Shown piece by piece: positions 5,320 to 5,485 of a stretch of DNA of 5,485 nt; position 1 is the stretch's first letter; the number at the start of each line of letters is the position of its first letter. The notes below the pieces were generated by a model. That model ran no database searches. It saw nothing but the letters and a program-made list of their open reading frames with translations, and was not told the DNA's origin. A program made the position numbers and the translations under genes. This stretch comes from DASRTE01 sp035253685 (GTDB lineage Bacteria; Actinomycetota; Actinomycetes; Jiangellales; Jiangellaceae): contig DATFBR010000159.1 of assembly GCA_035253685.1 (NCBI GenBank), positions 1 through 5,485 on the forward strand, in the 5' to 3' direction.

Positions 5320-5367
5320 ATTGCAGCGAGGGCGAGCGCGAGGCCGAGCCCCAGCCCCCAGGTTCGC

Positions 5368-5485
5368 TCAGGGTTCGGTGCGGGCAACGCGCAGGATGCG
5401 TCGACGCAGGGTCACCTTGCGCGTGCCGTCGGGGTACAGCCGCAGCCGGGCGAGCTCCCAGTGGCCGTACTCGGCGTGATCGGTC
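5368..5485 (-). CDS. DUF5703-family small protein, C-terminal 38 residues (cut by window edge)
   Basis: On the minus strand the frame entering from the right edge encodes TDHAEYGHWELARLRLYPDG, then TRKVTLRRRILRVARTEP and a TGA at 5370-5368. The pattern HAEYGHWEL..LRLYPDG..RV.LRRRI.R is one I recognise from the short actinobacterial DUF5703 proteins, which have no known function. The tail is very basic (RRR), compatible with nucleic-acid or membrane-surface contact, but nothing firm follows. The start lies outside the window. The family name rests on remembered motif similarity, not on a search. The 48 nt between its stop and repeat copy 2 contain nothing recognisable. Confidence 0.8.
   Translation of the reverse strand, partial: TDHAEYGHWELARLRLYPDGTRKVTLRRRILRVARTEP

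Noticed and set aside
5033..5479. Plus-strand open frame of 148 codons at the right end
   Set aside because: It runs through repeat copy 2 and antisense to the DUF5703-like tail and the start of the DUF559-type gene; composition is Arg-rich without motifs.

Overview
The window is very GC-rich, uses G/C at third codon positions, and packs its genes tightly. GTG starts are plausible for some genes. Together with an actinobacterial OmpR-type two-component pair, a winged-helix/DUF559-type protein and a DUF5703-like tail, this points to a chromosomal segment of a high-GC actinobacterium. The genus cannot be fixed from sequence alone; a Geodermatophilaceae-like organism is only a guess from the style of the repeats and of the DUF559-type protein.

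Left part (1-2632, all minus strand): a response regulator (start 2626) overlaps a sensor histidine kinase (start GTG 1956) by 8 nt. After an 86-nt gap comes a small exported PepSY-domain protein (start 484). One base after its stop begins another exported or membrane-anchored protein (start 156) that runs off the left edge. An almost identical 11-bp-spaced direct repeat (TTCAGCS-N4-TTCAGCC on the minus strand) lies upstream of both the regulator and the PepSY gene, each copy 10 nt before a plausible -10 hexamer. This is the arrangement expected of an OmpR/PhoB-type activator controlling its own operon and its neighbouring targets.

Middle (2627-4115): a short divergent intergenic region leads into a complete cytosolic M20-family metallohydrolase (2707-4038, plus). 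Its stop codon lies inside a four-copy 13-bp tandem repeat that places stops in all three frames.

Right part (4116-5485): a minus-strand gene for a winged-helix (AbiEi-like) plus DUF559/VSR-like PD-(D/E)XK protein (4186-5160) is bracketed by two copies of a 66-bp stem-loop repeat at 4116-4181 and 5254-5319. Beyond the right-hand copy, the last 38 codons of a DUF5703-type small protein enter from the right edge (5368-5485, minus).

The most testable new points are the predicted regulator operator shared by two promoters, and the 66-bp palindromic repeat family bracketing an orphan nuclease-like gene.
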